From Streptosporangium violaceochromogenes (GTDB lineage: Bacteria > Actinomycetota > Actinomycetes > Streptosporangiales > Streptosporangiaceae), in the NCBI RefSeq assembly GCF_014654615.1, contig NZ_BNBB01000001.1, positions 62,001 to 126,000 on the forward strand: a stretch of 64,000 nucleotides of DNA, in the 5' to 3' direction. Shown here piece after piece: positions 8,774 to 19,183 of this stretch. The notes beneath the pieces were generated by a model. The model did no database searches and was not told where the DNA came from. It was given only the letters and a program-made list of their open reading frames with translations. The translations under genes were made by a program, and so were the position numbers. Within the stretch, counting starts at the first letter, position 1. Every line of letters starts with the position of its first letter.

Positions 8774-8841
8774 CGTTCGTTCCGTTGCGGTCGGTGGCCC
8801 TGCCCGCCCCCGGAAGGGCCCGGAGACGGGCGGATCCGTCG

Positions 8842-10091
<1,250 letters not shown>

Positions 10092-10095
<4 letters not shown>

Positions 10096-10901
10096 TGCCC
10101 CTCGGGTCGGGATGCGGGGTGGGCCCCGGCGGTGACCAGGTCGACCACGGCGGCCTTCGGGTTCTTGCCGGTGACCAGGCTCTCGCCGACCAGGACGGCG
10201 TCGGCGCCCGCCCTGGCGTAGGCGAGCAGGTCGTGGGGGCCGCGCACCCCGGACTCGGCGATCTTGATGACGCCGTCCGGGATCTTCGGGGCGAGCTTGG
10301 CGAACACGTCGCGGTCCACCTCAAGCGTCTTGAGGTCGCGGGCGTTGACGCCGATGATCCTGGCCCCGGCGGCGATGGCCCGCTCCAGCTCCTCCTCGGT
10401 GTGCACCTCGACCAGCGGGGCCAGGCCGATCGACTCGGCCCGCTCGATGAGCGAGACCAGGGCGTTCTGGTCCAGCGCGGCCACGATCAGCAGCGCGAGG
10501 TCGGCGCCGTGGGCGCGGGCCTCCCACAGCTGGTAGGAGGTGACGACGAAGTCCTTGCGCAGCACGGGGATGTCCACGACCGCGCGCACCGCGGCCAGGT
10601 CCTCAAGGCTGCCGCCGAAACGGCGCCGCTCGGTGAGCACGCTGATGACGTGGGCCCCGCCCGCCTCGTAGTCGGCGGCGAGCGCCGCCGGGTCGGCGAT
10701 CGCGGCCAGCGCGCCCTTGGAGGGGCTGGAACGCTTCACCTCGGCGATGACCGCCACCTGGTCGCCGCCGAGCGCGGCGTAGGCGTCGCGGGGCGCGGGC
10801 GCCCGCCCGGCGCGCTCCTTCAGCTCGGCCAGCGAGACGGCCCGCTGCCGGTCGGCGAGATCGGCGCGGACCCCTTCGAGGATCTCCTCCAGCACACTCA
10901 C
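10092..10901 (-). CDS. trpC: Indole-3-glycerol phosphate synthase
   Basis: 269 residues, a TIM barrel of usual size. The catalytic [18 protein letters not shown], and the phosphate sites [13 protein letters not shown] and ESGV are present. It closes the indole ring from CdRP. The GTG start at 10899-10901 has GGGGAG 6 nt upstream and overlaps the stop of a 26-codon frame (GTGA). No trpF is present, so CdRP presumably comes from PriA (19641-20372). Confidence 0.95.
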
Positions 10902-10978
10902 TCGCACTCCCCGCGGAACTCGGAGGTCACGTTCGCGAACACCGCCGTGCGGATGGTCCGCCCGCTCCACTCGCTCAC
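10898..10978 (-). CDS. 26-residue frame translationally coupled to trpC
   Basis: GTG at 10976-10978 follows GGGAGG by about 11 nt. The frame begins [17 protein letters not shown] and ends in a TGA that shares its bases with the trpC start (GTGA). It has only one Trp codon, so it is not a classical trp attenuator leader. It may be a small protein, or may load ribosomes for trpC. The overlap and ribosome-binding site argue that it is translated; its function is unknown. Confidence 0.45.
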   Translation of the reverse strand: MSEWSGRTIRTAVFANVTSEFRGECE

Positions 10979-11070
10979 GAGTAAGGTCCCTCCCGATCGA
11001 TTGCCCTTGTTGCGCCGATGCTATCGGCCCCATCGAGGTCACTCCGCCATGGGGTGACATCTATAGGAGG

Positions 11071-11514
11071 CTATGGCGCCAAGAATGTCCCATAAGGGGT
11101 ATTTCGCGCTATCCAAAAGACGATCATTACCCCAAGAAAAACCCATATATAGGCCGGATGTATGACTTTTACGTCGAATGGCCTCCCCTGCCAGGCGCGT
11201 GCCACCCAGCCTCCCCACAGCAGGACCACGACCGGAAGCATGACCACCGCGAGCGGGTTGAACCCGAGCGCCGCGACGAGGTCGCCGTGGGCCAGCGCGT
11301 GCACCGCGCGCAGGCCGCCGCACCCCGGGCAGTAGAGGCCGGTGAGCGCCAGAAACGGGCACGGGGGATAGTGGCCGGGCTCGTTGGGGTCCACCAGGGC
11401 CACGAGGGCGACCGCCGCGCCGACCGCGAGAGCCGCGGTGAGCGGCGCCGCCGCGGCCCGCGCACCCGCGCGCCCCCGCGGCCCGCGCACCCGCGTGCCC
11501 CCCCGCCCCGTCAT
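11071..11514 (-). CDS. DUF2752 membrane protein
   Basis: 147 residues from the ATG at 11512-11514. Three hydrophobic segments are seen, with the family signature CPFLALTGLYCPGCGGLRAVHALAHGD and NPLAVV. DUF2752 proteins are small bacterial membrane proteins with a conserved Cys pair; their function is not established. It lies between the DUF4190 gene and trpC in the same direction. A GTG at 11592 would add 26 residues of low-complexity sequence, so the start is uncertain. Confidence 0.8.
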   Translation of the reverse strand: MTGRGGTRVRGPRGRAGARAAAAPLTAALAVGAAVALVALVDPNEPGHYPPCPFLALTGLYCPGCGGLRAVHALAHGDLVAALGFNPLAVVMLPVVVLLWGGWVARAWQGRPFDVKVIHPAYIWVFLGVMIVFWIARNTPYGTFLAP

Positions 11515-11608
11515 CGGCCCGTCCGACCCCCTCCACCGGCGACCACCGTCACCGGCCACGATACCCAAGGCACCGGCGACGGGGCCGGACACCCGCTCGA
11601 ATCGCCCG

Positions 11609-11995
11609 TCACACCCCCGTCATCGAGGCCGAGCCGGCGATGACCCCGACCGCGATCAGCCAGACCACCAGCACGATCAGCCAGCAGAGCACGCCGAAGT
11701 AGGACAGGACCAGGCCGGCGACGGCCATCCCCCGGCCCTCCTCACCCGTGCGCTTGATCTGCCCCAGCGAGACGTGGCCGAGCACGATGCCCACGATGGA
11801 GGTGACGCCGCAGACGAAGAGCCCCGCGATCCCCATGACCAGGGCGGCGATGGCCATTCCGTTGTTGCCTCGGGGCGGCGGCGCGCCGTAGCCGTAGGGG
11901 TCGTAGCCACCCCCGGGAGGAGGCCCGTATCCGCCCGGGGGTCCGTAACCGCCTGGCGGCGGCCCGTAACCACCGGACTGGTTCCCATAGGTCAT
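11609..11995 (-). CDS. DUF4190 membrane protein with Gly/Tyr/Pro-rich tail
   Basis: 128 residues. Residues 1-45 are repeats of the type GGYGPPPGG. Two transmembrane helices follow, with the DUF4190 block NNGMAIAALVMGIAG and LGHVSLGQIKRTGEEGRGMAVAGLVLSY. Function unknown. The ATG at 11993-11995 has GGGGAG 6 nt before it. A TAAGAT box (complement of 12029-12034) about 35 nt upstream may be its own promoter. Confidence 0.82.
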   Translation of the reverse strand: MTYGNQSGGYGPPPGGYGPPGGYGPPPGGGYDPYGYGAPPPRGNNGMAIAALVMGIAGLFVCGVTSIVGIVLGHVSLGQIKRTGEEGRGMAVAGLVLSYFGVLCWLIVLVVWLIAVGVIAGSASMTGV

Positions 11996-12104
11996 AGATG
12001 ACTCCCCTTTATCCAAGTTGCGGCGGGAATCTTAGCGAAAGAGGAGTCGCATCGAGGAGCCGTGGCCGCTCCGTGGGCAAGTTGTGACCAGGCGGAAGAC
12101 GCTC

Positions 12105-12722
12105 TCAGCGTCCGCCGGCGGCGCCCTCCCCCGGGCCCTCCTCCGGGCCGGCGGTGGGGTCGGCACCCTCGTCGATCGCGTCCCACAGCGCCCGGTCGGT
12201 CGCCGGCGCCTGCGGCCCCGCGGAACCGTCGGCACCCGCCCCACGGCGGTCGTAGCGGTCGGACATGCCGGGCCAGCGCCCACCCGCGACCATGGCCGCC
12301 ACTCCCCCGGCCAGCAGCAACACCCCTCCCGCTCCGGCGGCCAGCGGCCAGCCCACGGCGACGACGGCCCGCCCGGCGCCGGCCGTACCGGCGACCATCG
12401 GCGCGTGCTCGGCCGCCAGGGCCAGCCCGGCACCCGGCCGCACGCCGCTCCACGCCCCCACGACCACACCGGCCCCGCACAGCGCCATCACGGCGCCGAC
12501 GGCCCTGCGCCACCCCCCGGCGGTCGCGAGCACGGCGACCACCGCCGCCAGCCCCGCCCAGGCCGCCGGGCCCAGCACGGGCGCCAGCTCGGAGGCCGCC
12601 ACCGTGACCCGGCGCGTGCCGTAGGTCACCGTGACCCAGTCGCGCCCCGAGGCCAGCAGGACGAGCCCGGCACCCGCCGCGCACGCGGCCACCCAGACCC
12701 CCAGCACCCGCCCGGCCTTCAC
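12105..12722 (-). CDS. Trp biosynthesis-associated membrane protein (TIGR02234 type)
   Basis: 205 residues, four transmembrane segments, ending in a cytoplasmic tail with YDR...[13 protein letters not shown], the mark of this actinobacterial family found next to trp genes. Its role is unproven; a link to tryptophan uptake or regulation is inferred from position only. The GTG start overlaps the hisI stop (GTGA). In related genomes trpE commonly stands between hisI and this gene; here there is none. Confidence 0.82.
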   Translation of the reverse strand: MKAGRVLGVWVAACAAGAGLVLLASGRDWVTVTYGTRRVTVAASELAPVLGPAAWAGLAAVVAVLATAGGWRRAVGAVMALCGAGVVVGAWSGVRPGAGLALAAEHAPMVAGTAGAGRAVVAVGWPLAAGAGGVLLLAGGVAAMVAGGRWPGMSDRYDRRGAGADGSAGPQAPATDRALWDAIDEGADPTAGPEEGPGEGAAGGR

Positions 12723-13066
12723 TCGGGGGCCACCCTCAGCGCGCCGGCGTCGAAACAGGTCCGGTCGCCGGTGTGGCAGGCGGCGCCCACCTGGTCGACC
12801 TTGAGCAGGATCGTGTCGCCGTCGCAGTCGAGGGCGACCGACCTGACGTGCTGGACGTTGCCGGAGGTGTCGCCCTTGACCCAGTAGGCCCGGCGGCTGC
12901 GCGACCAGTAGGTGGCGCGGCCGGTGGTGAGCGTGCGGTGCAGCGCCTCGTCGTCCATCCAGGCGAGCATCAGCACCTCACCGGTGTCGTGCTGCTGGAC
13001 GACGGCGGGCACCAGCCCGTCGCCGGTGCGCTTCAGCCGGGCCGCGATGGCGGGGTCAAGGGGCAT
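12719..13066 (-). CDS. hisI: Phosphoribosyl-AMP cyclohydrolase
   Basis: 115 residues, the usual length of the single-domain enzyme. It opens the adenine ring of phosphoribosyl-AMP in histidine synthesis. Zinc and magnesium ligands lie in [27 protein letters not shown], with WMDDEAL and YWSRSR upstream. The start MPLDPAIA was chosen by family length, although its ribosome site is weak. It is separated from the main his operon (18.3-24.3 kb) and coupled to the membrane protein that follows. Confidence 0.93.
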   Translation of the reverse strand: MPLDPAIAARLKRTGDGLVPAVVQQHDTGEVLMLAWMDDEALHRTLTTGRATYWSRSRRAYWVKGDTSGNVQHVRSVALDCDGDTILLKVDQVGAACHTGDRTCFDAGALRVAPE

Positions 13067-13126
13067 GCGGTCATTGTGCCGCAACCGGACGGCGCAACGG
13101 CCTTCGGGCCTGGTCACCCGGGCCCC

Positions 13127-14899
13127 TCAGGAACGGGAGGCCATGGTCCAGGAGGCGTGCAGGCCGGCGTAGACGCCGGGCTCGCCCACGAGCTCGGCGT
13201 GGGGCCCGCGCTGCGCGATCCGGCCCCGGTCGAAGACCAGCACCTCGTCGGCGGCCTCGGCGGTGGACAGCCGGTGGGCGATGGAGACGGCCGTACGGCC
13301 CCGCGTGACGCCCTCCAGCGCGCGGGCCAGCCGTACCTCCGTCGCCGGGTCCACCGCGGAGGTGGCCTCGTCCAGCAGGAGCAGGTCGGGGTCGGCGAGG
13401 TAGGCCCGGACCAGGGCGACGAGCTGGCGCTCGCCCGCCGACAGCGCCTCCCCGCGCTGGCCGACCCGGGTGGCCAGGCCCGCCGGCAGGCCCTCCAGCC
13501 AGTCGGCGAGCCCCAGCTCGGTCAGGGCCAGCCCGATCTCGGCCCCGGTCGCCGACGGGCGGCCCAGGCGGATGTTCTCCTCCAGGGTGCCGTCGAACAG
13601 GAATCCGTCCTGCGGCACCATGACGATCCGCCGGCGCAGCGAGGAGAAGCGGACCTCGCGCAGGTCCCTGCCGTCGACGACGATCCTGCCCTCCACCGGG
13701 TCCATCAGGCGGGTGAGGAGCTTGGCGAAGGTCGTCTTCCCCGAGCCGGTCTCCCCCACCACCGCCACACGTGAGCACGGCGGGATGTCCACCGACACCT
13801 CGCTCAGCACCGGCGGGCCGCCGGGGTAGGAGAATCCGACCCGCTCGAAGGAGATGGAGATGGGGCCGCGCGGCAGCTCCACCCCCGCCGGGCCGGGGTC
13901 GGCGACGTCGGGCGGGGTGTCCAGCACACCGAGGATGCGCCGCCAGCCGGCGACGGCGTTCTGCGCCTCGTTGAGCACCTCGGTGGCCAGCTGCATGGGC
14001 GAGACGAACAGTGTGATCAAAAACAGGAAGGCGACCAGGCGCCCGGCGGTGATGTCGCCGGCGACCCCCAGCCTCACCCCCAGAAGGACCACCGCGGCGA
14101 CCGCCACCGCCGCCGCGATCTCGGTCAGCGGGAACACCGTGGCCACGATCCGCTGCGCGCGGGACTGGGCGGCCCTGTTGGCGTCGATGGCCGCGTCCAG
14201 GCGCTCGGCGGTCCGGGCCTCCGAGCCGTGGGCCCGGATCACCGCCGCGCCCACCACCGACTCGCCGACGGCGGCGAGCATGTCGCCGGCGCGCTCGCGC
14301 ACCACGGTGTAGGAGCCCGACAGCAGGCGCTGGAAACGAGGTAGCACGATCATGAGCGGCAGGAAGCACAGCCAGACCGTCAGCGCGAGCTGCCAGGAGT
14401 AGACGAACATCAGCACGGTGGCGACGAGGACCTGCCCAAGGGCCACGATCACCATCAGCCCGCCCCACTGCATGAACGCGCTGATCTGGTCGACGTCGCC
14501 GGTCACCCGCGAGACCAGGGCGCCGCGCCGCTCGGAGTTCTGGGTGAGCACCGACAGGTCGTGCACGTGCCGGAAGCCGCGCACCCGGAGCGTGGCCAGC
14601 GACGTCTCGGTGGCCCTGTAGAGGCGGACGTTCATCAGGTAGGCGCACAGCGCGGTGAGGACCACCGCCACCGCGCACACCAGCACGGCGGCGCGGATGT
14701 AGGGCAGGTCGGGGGCCGAGCCCTTGAGCCCGGTGTCGATGGTCTGCTGGACGGCGACCGGCACGATGATCTTTCCGACCGTCGCCAGCGCCGCCAGGGC
14801 GAGCGTCCCGGCCAGCCCCTGGCGGAACTCCGGGGTGAGCGCCAGGCCCTGCCGTACGGTGGCCAGCGCCGACCTGTCGATCCGGTGGAGGGTGCTCAC
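13127..14899 (-). CDS. ABC exporter half-transporter B (catalytic Glu present, altered signature motif)
   Basis: 590 residues: six transmembrane helices (about 30-310) then a nucleotide-binding domain. Walker A is GETGSGKTTF, Walker B LLLLDEATSAVD with the catalytic Glu, and the H-loop is SIAHRLST. The signature motif is LSAGERQ instead of LSGGQ. Together with partner A this is the pattern of a heterodimeric exporter with one degenerate ATP site. GTG start overlapping the stop of half A (GTGA). Substrate unknown; drugs or lipids are usual for this group. Confidence 0.9.
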   Translation of the reverse strand: MSTLHRIDRSALATVRQGLALTPEFRQGLAGTLALAALATVGKIIVPVAVQQTIDTGLKGSAPDLPYIRAAVLVCAVAVVLTALCAYLMNVRLYRATETSLATLRVRGFRHVHDLSVLTQNSERRGALVSRVTGDVDQISAFMQWGGLMVIVALGQVLVATVLMFVYSWQLALTVWLCFLPLMIVLPRFQRLLSGSYTVVRERAGDMLAAVGESVVGAAVIRAHGSEARTAERLDAAIDANRAAQSRAQRIVATVFPLTEIAAAVAVAAVVLLGVRLGVAGDITAGRLVAFLFLITLFVSPMQLATEVLNEAQNAVAGWRRILGVLDTPPDVADPGPAGVELPRGPISISFERVGFSYPGGPPVLSEVSVDIPPCSRVAVVGETGSGKTTFAKLLTRLMDPVEGRIVVDGRDLREVRFSSLRRRIVMVPQDGFLFDGTLEENIRLGRPSATGAEIGLALTELGLADWLEGLPAGLATRVGQRGEALSAGERQLVALVRAYLADPDLLLLDEATSAVDPATEVRLARALEGVTRGRTAVSIAHRLSTAEAADEVLVFDRGRIAQRGPHAELVGEPGVYAGLHASWTMASRS

Positions 14900-16704
14900 G
14901 CGCTGACCTCTTCCTCTTCCTCGGTTCCGAGCGCCTCGCGCTCGGCCTCTTCCCTCTCGTAGGCGGTGACCAGGTTGCGGTATCCCTCGCAGCGGGCCAG
15001 CAGCGCGTCGTGGGCGCCCCGGTCGACGACCCTGCCGTGTTCGAGGTAGACGACCTCGTCGGCCAGGGCGATGGTGGCCGGCCGGTAGGCGACGACGATC
15101 ACCGTCGAGCTCTGGGCCGCGTCGCGCAGACCGAGCAGGATCCTCGCCTCGACCTGGGGGTCCACGCTGGAGGTGGCGTCGTCCAGGACGAGCAGCCGGG
15201 GGCGGCGGACCAGCGCGCGGGCCAGGGCCAGACGCTGGCGCTGGCCGCCGGACAACGTCGCGCCGCGCTCGCCGACCTTGGTGCCGAGCCCGGCCGGCAG
15301 GGCGCTGACGAAGCCGTCGGCCTGGGCCAGCCGCAGCGCCGCCCAGATCTCCTCGTCCCCGACCGGCAGGCCCAGGGTGACGTTGCCCCGCACGGTGTCG
15401 TCGAACAGGAACGTCTGCTGCGGCACCAGGGCCACCGCCCGGCTGACCTCGCCCTCGGCGGCCTCGCGCAGGTCCACCCCGTCCACGAGCACGGCCCCGC
15501 GGGCCGGGTCGACCAGGCGCACGAAGGTCTGGATGAGCGTGGACTTGCCGGAGCCGGTGGGGCCGACCAGCGCGACGGTACGGCCGGGCTCGACCGCGAG
15601 GTCCACCCCGTGCAGGACCGGGGAGTCGCCGTAGGCGTAGCCGAGGTCGCGGACCTCCAGCCGGGCGGGGTGGGAGCCGGACAGGGGGGCGGAGCCGTAC
15701 TCCATGGAGCCGGTCGCGTCGAGCACGGCCAGCACCCGCTCGTAGCCGACGACGGCGCGGGGCAGCTCGGCCAGCACCCAGCCGAGCGCGCGGACCGGGA
15801 AGGCCAGGAGGGTGAACAGGTAGGCGACCTGGACCAGGACGCCCGGGGTGACCGCGCCGCTCTCCAGCCGCCCCGCGCCGACCAGCAGCACGGCGAGCAC
15901 GCCGAGGGTGGGAAGCGCCTCCAGCAGCGGGTCGAACAGGCCGCGGACCCGGCCCACGGCGATGTTGGCGTCGCGCAGCTCGTCGGCCCTGTCGCGGAAC
16001 CTGGCGGTCTCCTCGTCCTCGCGGCCGAGGGTCTTGACGACCAGGGCCCCGTCGAAGCTCTCGTGCGCGATCTCGCTGACCTCGGCGCGGAGCTGCTGGG
16101 CGCGGGTGGCCAGGGGGCTGAGCCTGCGCTGGTAGACCAGGTTCAGCACGGCGAGCGCCGGGAAGATCAGGAAGCCGACCGCGGCGAGAAACGGATCGGT
16201 GAGCACCGTCGCGACGGCGGCGGTGACCAGCATGACGACCACGCCGACCGCCATCGGCAGCGGGGCCAGCGGAGCCCAGGCGGCCTCGGCGTCGGCGCCG
16301 GCGTTGGAGAGCAGCTGACCGGTCGGGTGCCGCTGGTGCCAGGCCAGCGGCAGGCGCAGATACTGACGGGTGACCTCCCGCCGGGAGCGGGCCTGCATCC
16401 GGTACTGCATGATCCCGGCGAAGTACCGCCGGCCGGCGACGCCGAGCGCCTTGAGCAGCGAGACCCCGAGGATGAACAGCGTGCCGATCACGAGCGTGCC
16501 CACGGCCACCTCGCCCCTGCCGAACGCGGGCAGGACGATGTGCTCGGTCGCCCAGCCCAGGGCCCAGGCCGAGGCGACCGTCGTCACGCCGTAGACACCG
16601 CTGGCCAGGACCGCGACGGCGAAGATCGTCCTCTCGGCCCTGACGGCCACCCCGAGCACGCGGAGCCCTTGACGCATGACGGCGGAGTTGACCTTGCTCG
16701 CCAC
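14896..16704 (-). CDS. ABC exporter half-transporter A (degenerate ATP site)
   Basis: 602 residues: a six-helix membrane domain (about 20-310) and an ATPase domain. Walker A GPTGSGKSTL and signature LSGGQRQ are normal. Walker B is LLVLDDATSSVD, with Asp replacing the catalytic Glu, and the H-loop is VVAYRPAT, with Tyr replacing His. Such a half cannot complete hydrolysis at its own site. It pairs with half B, whose signature motif is the altered one. GTG start with AAAGGA about 12 nt upstream. First gene of the pair. Confidence 0.9.
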   Translation of the reverse strand: MASKVNSAVMRQGLRVLGVAVRAERTIFAVAVLASGVYGVTTVASAWALGWATEHIVLPAFGRGEVAVGTLVIGTLFILGVSLLKALGVAGRRYFAGIMQYRMQARSRREVTRQYLRLPLAWHQRHPTGQLLSNAGADAEAAWAPLAPLPMAVGVVVMLVTAAVATVLTDPFLAAVGFLIFPALAVLNLVYQRRLSPLATRAQQLRAEVSEIAHESFDGALVVKTLGREDEETARFRDRADELRDANIAVGRVRGLFDPLLEALPTLGVLAVLLVGAGRLESGAVTPGVLVQVAYLFTLLAFPVRALGWVLAELPRAVVGYERVLAVLDATGSMEYGSAPLSGSHPARLEVRDLGYAYGDSPVLHGVDLAVEPGRTVALVGPTGSGKSTLIQTFVRLVDPARGAVLVDGVDLREAAEGEVSRAVALVPQQTFLFDDTVRGNVTLGLPVGDEEIWAALRLAQADGFVSALPAGLGTKVGERGATLSGGQRQRLALARALVRRPRLLVLDDATSSVDPQVEARILLGLRDAAQSSTVIVVAYRPATIALADEVVYLEHGRVVDRGAHDALLARCEGYRNLVTAYEREEAEREALGTEEEEEVSA

Positions 16705-16856
16705 TCGGGGGGTGTCCTTTCAAAGGGGAATATTGCCACTTAAGTCATTACCACGCCCGATCATGCGGTTATTCCCCATCTCCGGCCTTCCCCGATCCCA
16801 GCTCCGGCCCGCCCGGACCCGGCGGCCCGCCCGGCGGCCCGTGCGGGCGAGGTTGT

Positions 16857-16862
16857 TAGGAT
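16857..16862 (+). promoter_or_regulatory. Putative -10 box, leaderless start of the TIGR03085-type gene
   Basis: TAGGAT lies 6 nt before the ATG at 16869 and no ribosome site is present. It sits in the 164-bp divergent gap shared with the ABC exporter. Confidence 0.5.
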
Positions 16863-16868
16863 CATTCG

Positions 16869-17501
16869 ATGACCCATGCACGCGCCGGACGCGCCGCGCT
16901 CGGCGACCTGCTGGCCGAGGCCGGGCAGACGGCCCCAACGCTCTGCGAGGGCTGGACCTCCTTCGACCTCGCCGCCCATCTCGTCCTGCGGGAGAGCCGC
17001 CTGGACGCGGCGGGCGGCATCGCGCTCAAGCCGCTGGCCGGTTACACCATCTCGGTCCAGGAGGCGCTGAAGGTCAGGCACGGCTACGCGGGGCTGATCG
17101 AGATCTTCCGGGCCGGCCCCCACGGTCCCTACCGGCTGATCCCCGGCCTGGACGAGATCGTCAACACCGTGGAGTTCTTCGTCCATCACGAGGACGTACG
17201 GCGCGCCCGGCCGGGCTGGAGCCCCCGTGCGCTCCCCGCGGACCTCGACGAGACCCTCTGGCGGTGGCTGCGCGCCGGGAGCCGGGTGCTGCTGCGCCGA
17301 TCGCCGGTCGGCGTGGTGCTGCGCCGGGCGGGGAACGGCGTCGCGCTCGGCGGCCCCTCCGGCGGCCCCCGGGTGGAGGTGGCCGGCCCCGCCGCGGAGC
17401 TGCTGCTGTTCTGCTTCGGCCGCCAGCGGCACGCCGCGGTGGACGTCACCGGTCGCGACACGGCCGTGGCCAGGCTGATGGACGCCCCGCTGGGCGTCTG
17501 A
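16869..17501 (+). CDS. TIGR03085-family protein (maleylpyruvate isomerase-like N-terminal fold)
   Basis: 210 residues. The DinB/maleylpyruvate-isomerase-like domain shows LCEGWTSFDLAAHLVLRES near residue 30 and VEFFVHHEDVRRARPGW near 100, whose His residues would bind a metal. Proteins of this actinobacterial family are of unknown substrate; mycothiol-linked transfer is known only for relatives. Transcribed alone, divergent from the ABC exporter. Function beyond the fold is not claimed. Confidence 0.8.
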   Translation: MTHARAGRAALGDLLAEAGQTAPTLCEGWTSFDLAAHLVLRESRLDAAGGIALKPLAGYTISVQEALKVRHGYAGLIEIFRAGPHGPYRLIPGLDEIVNTVEFFVHHEDVRRARPGWSPRALPADLDETLWRWLRAGSRVLLRRSPVGVVLRRAGNGVALGGPSGGPRVEVAGPAAELLLFCFGRQRHAAVDVTGRDTAVARLMDAPLGV

Positions 17502-17901
17502 GGGGCCCGGTCCGCTCCGCGAGACCGGCGGGCGTCCACCGGTGCCGTCACGGCGCCGTCCGCGACCCCCTCCACCGCCGCCGTCCGCGGCGCGGTCCTC
17601 CGTGCCGTCCGCGGCGCTTTCCGCGGCGCCGTCCCCCGTGCCGTCCGCGCCCGGCCGTCCTTCGCGATCCCGCCACGCCGCCCTAGCTCTACCGGTATAT
17701 CTGACAGTCGGGATTGGACACCGGGCACATCTCCACCGCACCATGGCGGAGGTGACTCATGCCGATCCGGCGATCCGGCCATGGGTCGCCGCGGCATGAC
17801 AGGTATGATCATCAAAATCCGGGAGCCACCCGGGCCGAAGATGCCAAAGATCCTTAAAATCCGGGTATATACGGCTGGGACTGGAATAACAGGAGGCCCC
17901 C
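17502..17901 (+). other. Intergenic region before the 53-residue membrane peptide gene
   Basis: 400 bp without a supported gene. The first 170 bp are CG-rich simple sequence. Further on, two copies of AAAATCCGGG (near 17815 and 17854) and TATGAT and TATATA boxes precede the AGGAGG at 17891-17896. These are candidates for promoter and operator of the small gene; I cannot assign a -35. Confidence 0.35.
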
Positions 17902-18063
17902 ATGAAGGTCAAGAAGGTCGCCACCTACGTAGCGGTGGCGTTCGTGGCCTTTTATCTGTTCACCAAGCCCGCCGAGGCGGCGAGCGCGGTGAACGGCGTC
18001 TTCGCCGGGATCGTGAAGGGAGCAGACCAGCTGGCTCTGTTCTTCACACGTGTACTGACATGA
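17902..18063 (+). CDS. 53-residue single-span membrane peptide
   Basis: ATG at 17902 lies 5 nt after a perfect AGGAGG. The product starts with a basic MKVKKV, has one transmembrane helix (VATYVAVAFVAFYLFTKP), then an amphipathic stretch rich in Ala/Gly ending FFTRVLT. It could be anchored in the membrane or cleaved after AEA. Codon use is normal for the window. I recall similar small proteins in other actinomycetes but cannot check; function unknown. Confidence 0.75.
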   Translation: MKVKKVATYVAVAFVAFYLFTKPAEAASAVNGVFAGIVKGADQLALFFTRVLT

Positions 18064-18281
18064 GGCGGAAAGGCCGACCGGTTCCGTCCTTCGCGCGCGT
18101 GCCGAGCTGATCATCAGCGGGGCTCCCCCGCCCCGGCCCGCCCTCTTCGGTGTTCCCGTCTCGCCGGTGCCCCGAGAACACCCGCCCCCCGCGGCGCCGG
18201 GTCACCGGTGGGTCACCGTGCGGCGGTTCCTTCCCCGTTCTCCGTTCCTCCGGGGTCGTGTCGCGCGAGGAGCACGGCGGG

Positions 18282-18309
18282 CCCGGCGGGGTCCCGCGCG
18301 CCCGCCGGG
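18282..18309 (-). terminator. Possible terminator hairpin after hisF
   Basis: CCCGGCGGG (18282-18290) pairs with CCCGCCGGG (18301-18309) around a 10-nt loop, 14 bp past the hisF stop. There is no T-tract, so it may be a weak or Rho-assisted end of the his operon. Confidence 0.4.
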
Positions 18310-18323
18310 TCCCCTTCGGGGCG

Positions 18324-19094
18324 TCAGCGGACCGGGTGGCCCGCCTGACGGAGGGTCTCCTTCACCTCGCCTATCTTGAGCTGGCCGAAGTGGAACACCG
18401 ACGCGGCCAGGACCGCGTCGGCTCCCGCCTCGACGGCCGGGGGAAAGTCCTCCAGGGCCCCGGCGCCACCGCTGGCGATCACGGGAACCGACACGACCCC
18501 CCGTACGGCGCGGATCATCTCCAGGTCGTAGCCGTGGCGGGTGCCGTCGCCGTCCATGGAGTTGAGCAGGATCTCCCCCGCGCCGAGCTCCTCGCCCCGG
18601 CGGGCCCACTCGACGGCGTCGAGGCCGGTGCCCCGGCGCCCGCCGTGGGTGGTCACCTCGAAGCCCGACGGGGTCGGCGGCCCGTCGACGACGCGGCGGG
18701 CGTCCACCGACAGCACCAGGCACTGCGCGCCGTACCGCCGCGACGCCTCCGTCAGCAGCTCCGGCCGGGCGATCGCCGCGGTGTTCAGGCCGACCTTGTC
18801 CGCGCCGGCGCGCAGCAGCCTGTCGACGTCCTCGACCGAACGCACCCCCCCGCCGACGGTCAGCGGGATGAAGACCTGCTCGGCCGTACGGCGGACCATG
18901 TCGTAGGTGGTGGATCTGTCGGAGCTGGAGGCCGTGATGTCCAGGAAGGTCAGCTCGTCGGCGCCCTCGGCGTCATAGCGCCGGGCCAGCTCGACCGGGT
19001 CTCCGGCGTCACGGAGGTTTTCGAAGTTGACGCCCTTGACCACCCGCCCGGCGTCCACGTCCAGACAGGGGATCACTCGTACCGCGACACTCAT
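18324..19094 (-). CDS. hisF: Imidazole glycerol phosphate synthase cyclase subunit
   Basis: 256 residues, a TIM barrel of normal size. The two catalytic Asp lie in [14 protein letters not shown] (near residue 12) and LSVDARRV (near 130). Phosphate loops TVGGGVRS and [11 protein letters not shown] are intact. It works with HisH to make IGP and AICAR. GAGGAG 9 nt before the ATG. Last gene of the his operon, 89 bp after ridA. Confidence 0.95.
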   Translation of the reverse strand: MSVAVRVIPCLDVDAGRVVKGVNFENLRDAGDPVELARRYDAEGADELTFLDITASSSDRSTTYDMVRRTAEQVFIPLTVGGGVRSVEDVDRLLRAGADKVGLNTAAIARPELLTEASRRYGAQCLVLSVDARRVVDGPPTPSGFEVTTHGGRRGTGLDAVEWARRGEELGAGEILLNSMDGDGTRHGYDLEMIRAVRGVVSVPVIASGGAGALEDFPPAVEAGADAVLAASVFHFGQLKIGEVKETLRQAGHPVR

Positions 19095-19183
19095 TTTCTG
19101 CGACTCCTCAAACTCCCCGTCCGGGCGCGGCCCCCTCCTTCCGGAGGACGCGCCCGGGTTCCTCGGCGGCCGGCCCACCGGCC

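Noticed and set aside
10898..10978. trp attenuator upstream of trpC
   Set aside because: The frame has only one Trp codon and no terminator with a T-tract lies between it and trpC; the two overlap.
13127..16723. A single very long minus-strand frame through both ABC genes
   Set aside because: Only its downstream half encodes ABC half B. The upstream half is an out-of-frame shadow of half A, whose real frame shows the motifs and ends in a GTGA overlap.
15010..16743. Long plus-strand frame opposite the ABC exporter genes
   Set aside because: Its composition is Gly/Arg/Gln-rich without any family motif; it is the usual antisense artefact of high-GC coding DNA.
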